Source: Lottia gigantea (lineage: Eukaryota > Mollusca > Gastropoda > Lottiidae). Taken from it: a stretch of DNA of 64,000 bases. The position numbers were made by a program, and so were the translations under genes. Of this stretch, positions 60,230-64,000 are shown piece after piece (the first letter of the stretch is position 1; each line of letters starts with the position of its first letter). The stretch lies in NCBI RefSeq assembly GCF_000327385.1, contig NW_008710427.1, positions 314,887-378,886 of the forward strand, read 5' to 3'. The notes beneath the pieces were generated by a model that worked only from the letters and a program-made list of their open reading frames with translations, made no database searches and was not told the DNA's origin.

Positions 60230-60541
60230 GTTCTAAGTCCTTTGGTGCATGTTTTGGTCATACTTTCATCTTCAGGGGTTCCTCTTTTGTCTTCTTATCT
60301 CATTCTATCAATCTTTCCAACCTATATTTTCTCCTTTGTTTCATAATATAATACTGATTTTAATATATATATTTCTATTGTAAATACTAAATTATATATA
60401 TCATGCATTTGTATTGTATTGTATTATATTTTGTATTGTATTGTATTATATTTTGTATTGTATTGTATTATATTTTGTATTTTATTATATTATATATTTA
60501 AAAATAAAGATCACAATTTAAAGAAAAAAAAAAAAAAAAAA
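60230..60541 (+). mobile_element. Poly(A)-tailed insertion, probably retroposed
   Basis: It ends in AATAAAGATCACAATTTAAA then about 19 As (60522-60541). The phrase AAGTCTTGGTTCT at about 60216 and AAGTCTTAGTTCT just after the tail look like a 13-bp target-site duplication with one mismatch. A TATTGTATTGTATTATATTT microsatellite lies at 60405-60490. It could be a LINE 3' end, a SINE or a processed copy; it carries no frame. Confidence 0.5.
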
Positions 60542-60801
60542 AGTCTTAGTTCTTGATTTTATGCATTAAGATTATATTATAAGTTATCTCCCGATATTCT
60601 TTGTTTGATGTCCAGTGATCTATGCCTTAAGAGAATAAAATGTTTCATGTGAACTTGGATCATTCCAAATTTTCCATGTTTTGTATATCGTCTGATCTAA
60701 GCGGAGGTGGATCACTTTGACATTTCCTAACATCAATTTATCTGTGTGGCCTAGAAATTAAAATTTAGGCTAAAGATGAGAGTTAAGTCCCCATATTCAA
60801 A

Positions 60802-61011
60802 ATGGCCTCGAAAAGAATGAACACTGAGCGTGCCTTGGACTGCTTATTTTTACAAGAAAGTTCAGATGAACTTAACTCGAGCGGCAGCGAATATGATCCA
60901 CCACATCTTTTAATTATTCAACTGAGTGAGTTTTTCTTTACTTCTGCCATTAATGTCTGCTCACTACAAGGCATACTATGTGTCTGTAACAGTCCATGTG
61001 CTATCAAATAA
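60802..61011 (+). other. Possible N-terminal piece of the DUF7869-type gene
   Basis: MASKRMNTERALDCLFLQES followed by SDELNSSGSEYDPP reads like an acidic transposon-protein N-terminus. A donor-like A|GTGAGT lies inside, but its phase does not join cleanly to the frame at 61160, so the link is unproven. Confidence 0.35.
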
Positions 61012-61159
61012 AGAGATTTAGATCACTTGAGCAATAGTTAGATATTTAATGGATGCATCATATTGGTTTTCCTCAAAACATATTTTGCCTCATATACCTT
61101 GATATGTTAGATTTCTTTCACAAAAAGTACATAGATAGATTAAGTACGTAGATTAACTG

Positions 61160-62103
61160 TTGATTAATCGAAAGCACAAAGAGAGGCTGTGAGCTGCATG
61201 AGGATATCCAGAGATCAAGTACAGAGAATGATCTAAATGTCTTAACATTTGACTTACAGCGCACTCTTCCTATACCTCATCTCAACACTACCGAAGTGTT
61301 TTATCTGAGGCAAATGTGGTTGTATAATCTTGGGATCCATCATTATCCTGAAGATATTGGCCTGAAATACACCTGGGATGAGTGTGAAGGTAAGCGTGGG
61401 TCAACAGAGATAGGGTCCTGTTTATTTGATTATATTCAGACTCTACCATCAGAAATAAAGCATGTCTTAACTTACAGCGACACACTATGTGGCGGTCAAA
61501 ACCGAAATTTTCCAATAGCTTCAGCGATGTTGTATGCTGTTAATAGTCACAGAAAGTTTATGAAATCTGGTCTTTCATTTTTGCCAAATAATACATATTT
61601 CGGGGCTATTTTAAGAAAAGTCCAAATCTTGCATATATGCTCCATCAGAGTGGATAGATATTATTAAGTCTGCCAACAAAAAGAAACCTTTTCAAGTGAT
61701 AGAAAAAACACATGCAGATTTTAAGAATTTCAAGACTCTAGAAAATCAAATTTTAATTAACAGAATGAAGAATATTGAAAGTGATAAAGTCTCCCGGCTT
61801 AAAATAAAGTGGATGAGGTTCGTGAAAGGCGGAATGACCATGCAGTATAAATATAATTTGTCAAAAAACACCCCATTTCATGAAGTAGAGGTACCTCAAG
61901 CCTACCCCACACCTCATCTCGTTGAAGAAAGAAAACCGCGAAGACTTGCAGAAGTTGCTCAAATACACACCACAAATCTATCACGAATTTTATAATGCTC
62001 TGAGTGATTCGTCAGCAGACCATCTGGAAAATCATCCAGGAAGAGTCCTTCGAAAATGGAAGATTAATCTAACTGCTGGATCTTTATTATCACCCTTATA
62101 CTA
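61160..62103 (+). pseudogene. DUF7869-type transposon-related gene, decayed
   Basis: The frame from about 61160 reads EDIQRSSTENDLNVLTFDLQ, RTLPIPHLN, VFYLRQMWLYNLGIH, YTWDE, RGSTEIGSCL, SDTLCGGQNRNF and LPNNTYFG, the conserved order of DUF7869-domain proteins that are abundant in invertebrate and cnidarian genomes. The fold looks RNase H/DDE-like and a link to DNA transposons is likely, by inference. The reading continues in a second frame (APSEW, IIKSANKKKPFQV, KIKWMRFVKGG) and a third (DLQKLLKYTPQIYHEFY), so at least two frame changes (near 61615-61640 and 61925) have broken it. No terminal inverted repeats were found. Confidence 0.75.
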
Positions 62104-63060
62104 ATGACTAAATGTAAGGTTCTTTTTATTACATAAATGTTTCATTATGAAAGTTTGTTTTTCAAAAATAAATATAAATTAACATTAAGATAGAGATTGT
62201 GAGTACATGGCTTTATTTCCTGATGAAGTTGACATGGGCAAAATAATAGAATAATTTGTCATATTTGAATGCTTTTCTCTATACCTTTGCTAAGAACACC
62301 TGTCAAATTTACAGATGCTTATAAAATAGAAAATCATATTAGCCATAAGAACGGCACACTACACTAGTATAAATACACCAAACGAAGAGAACTTCTGAGA
62401 AAATGACTGTGTACTTATAGTAGTCTAACTTTAACATTCATTTGCTCAAAATCAGATATTCAGGATTTAGATTACCCGGTTTCTTAGCCCTCCTGATTGT
62501 CTTGTATAGGCTACTTTTGTACTATGAAACGTATCCAAAAGGTCAGAGAATCTCAATCACAATTTTAACTTTGATCTGAAAGCTCTCAAACGCCGTTGAT
62601 GCTGACAAAAAGATATTGTTAATGCACGAAAAACACCAATAAGAAATTTATACATGATTTTATTACCAACATACATCAGATATCAAAAATGACAATAATA
62701 ATACAGTAGACTAAATCTTATATAAAATACGCTATATTTATAACGTTATCCAAATATTATATGGTAAGTGAGGAGAAATAAAACGAAAGAACGATATATT
62801 TGTACAATATGCACATAGAATTAATAGGGTATTTATATCTATTTTGTAATGTATCTGAGCACATATTGTGAAAGATGGCGCTCTATAAGTGTCTTAATAA
62901 TAATAATAATAATAATGTATCTCCATTTCAACATGATCATATAAATGAATATATGTAATAAATGACGTATGGAACAGCTCACTTCAGAGTATCTGCCATC
63001 TCAAAAGGGGAATTCTTAAAGGCCAAGAAATCTTGTTTAAGTTTGAAGAACTTTACATTC
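62104..63060. other. Gene-free stretch with a LINE-tail-like microsatellite
   Basis: GATGGCGCTCTATAAGTGTC at about 62874 runs straight into (AAT)n at 62893-62917, the usual look of a CR1-type LINE or dependent SINE 3' end. Otherwise nothing recognised. Confidence 0.45.
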
Positions 63061-63065
63061 TTTAA

Positions 63066-63613
63066 AGGTAGCTTACCAGGCAAGGTAACATACGCCCACT
63101 ACCAGCTGTCGGAAATGATAATCTTTAGTGGCTTAACAATAATTTTCAAATAATCTTTTAAATATGTGTAAGTCAAGGCAAAACAGTTCATAAAATTATC
63201 ATCAAATTCAAACATGAACAATGTACACACAAGGGCAATGACTCTGAAACTGATCATCAGATTAGAAAACTTCGAATTTGACTGAGATCTCATCAATATA
63301 TAGGCCTACAGGCATACCAAGTTCCATCAAGATCGGATAAAAACTGTAGTCTCTATCGTGCCGACCAGCCAAATTTGACCCGTTTTTACTAGCAAGGGCA
63401 ATAAATCTGAACCGTTCATCCGATTATTACCAATTTCGGACTTGGTTGAGATCTCATTATTGCATACCAACTTTTACCAAGTTTCATCAAGATCGGATAA
63501 AAAATGTAGCCTATATCGTGACTACAAGAAATATAAAACGGACGGACGAACCGATCGACGGACGGACATGGGCGAAGGCAATATACGTCCACATTTCCAT
63601 GTTTTGCGTATAA
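63066..63613 (+). repeat. Interspersed repeat, family B, nearly whole copy
   Basis: Left end AGGTAGCTTACCAGGCAAGG with ACATACGCCCACT; interior phrases GATCGGATAAAAACTGTAGT and GGGCAATAAATCTGAACCGT about three times; right end GACGGACGGACATGGGCG, then TACGTCCACATTTCCATG and GCGTATAATA. Confidence 0.85.
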
Positions 63614-64000
63614 TAATCCGAACAAAATCTAGATTGCCAATTTTGCCATACGGAATATAAGGATAGAATACAAATACAAAATCATTTAAGTATGTTTGTT
63701 CAGTTACAAACATACACATAAAAATACCGCAAAATTGAGTCAAATTTAATTAGAATGTTAGAAAAAATACTTTGCAAATGATTGCATTCTGAAGAAATTG
63801 TAGAAAACAATTTAATGACTCTTAAAAGATGGCAACATGAAGCATATCGCAAGGCGTTGTCTTCATTAGCCCACATAGATGTAAAAAAGAAGATTGAAAA
63901 GTCCATACCGCAGCCAATACTGAAACAGTGTTTTCTTGACTTCATGTATATCATACAAAACGGTTATCGAGTTCACAATGAAAAAAATTATAAAGATATC
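63614..64000. other. Window end, nothing recognised
   Basis: AT-rich; the minus frame at 63700-63954 shows no family resemblance. Confidence 0.35.

Overview
This is an AT-rich animal nuclear window with short exons, long introns and many repeats. The gene set (PGAP4, LMF1, two TSPAN33-like tetraspanins, a gustatory-receptor-like 7TM protein, an alpha-kinase-fold protein, a vWA protein) and the repeats fit a lophotrochozoan, most likely a mollusc. The repeats share left ends like AGATAGCTTGCCAGGCAAGG and right ends with a GACGGACGGA run and a GTGGGCGTATAAA hairpin. No prokaryotic operon, CRISPR array or intact tRNA gene was seen. Exon models were built by eye from reading frame, splice signals and remembered family sequences; no search was run.

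Layout. 1-740: repeat with internal ~165-bp units. 1182-1562: VNTR. 3185-4396 (+): PGAP4. 4640-6120: repeats. 6241-14601 (-): complete 11-exon LMF1, with an 11-nt microexon. Its intron 7 holds a 71-bp minisatellite made of the gene's own intron 7/exon 8 boundary, split by another repeat. 15079-15128: assembly gap. 16646-21615 (-): TSPAN33-like gene A, 7 exons. 23224-25353 (+): gustatory-receptor-like gene, 4 exons. 25354-30592: no gene seen. 30593-39722 (-): TSPAN33-like gene B, 7 exons, a paralogue of A with nearly the same exon sizes. 40462-41254: 30-bp minisatellite. 41914-42480 (-): Penelope-like GIY-YIG remnant. 43079-43275: ~26-bp tandem repeat. 46200-46332 (-): tRNA-derived SINE. 46726-47532 (-): alpha-kinase-fold gene with altered catalytic residues and a PSAP...PPSY tail. 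52830-54180 (-): 5'-truncated LINE. 56850-57167: MITE-like inverted repeat just upstream of a TATA box. 57533-59654 (+): vWA gene. 60230-60541: poly(A)-tailed insertion. 61160-62103 (+): decayed DUF7869-type gene. 63066-63613: another repeat of the first family.

The host genes are mostly membrane or secretory: PGAP4 (GPI glycan modification in the Golgi), LMF1 (lipase folding in the ER), two TspanC8-type tetraspanins (family partners of ADAM10) and a chemoreceptor-like protein. I see no operon-like logic linking them. The strongest findings are the exon-boundary minisatellite in LMF1, the LMF1 microexon, and the alpha-kinase-fold gene with a DLQG-to-NLDG change and late-domain-like motifs.
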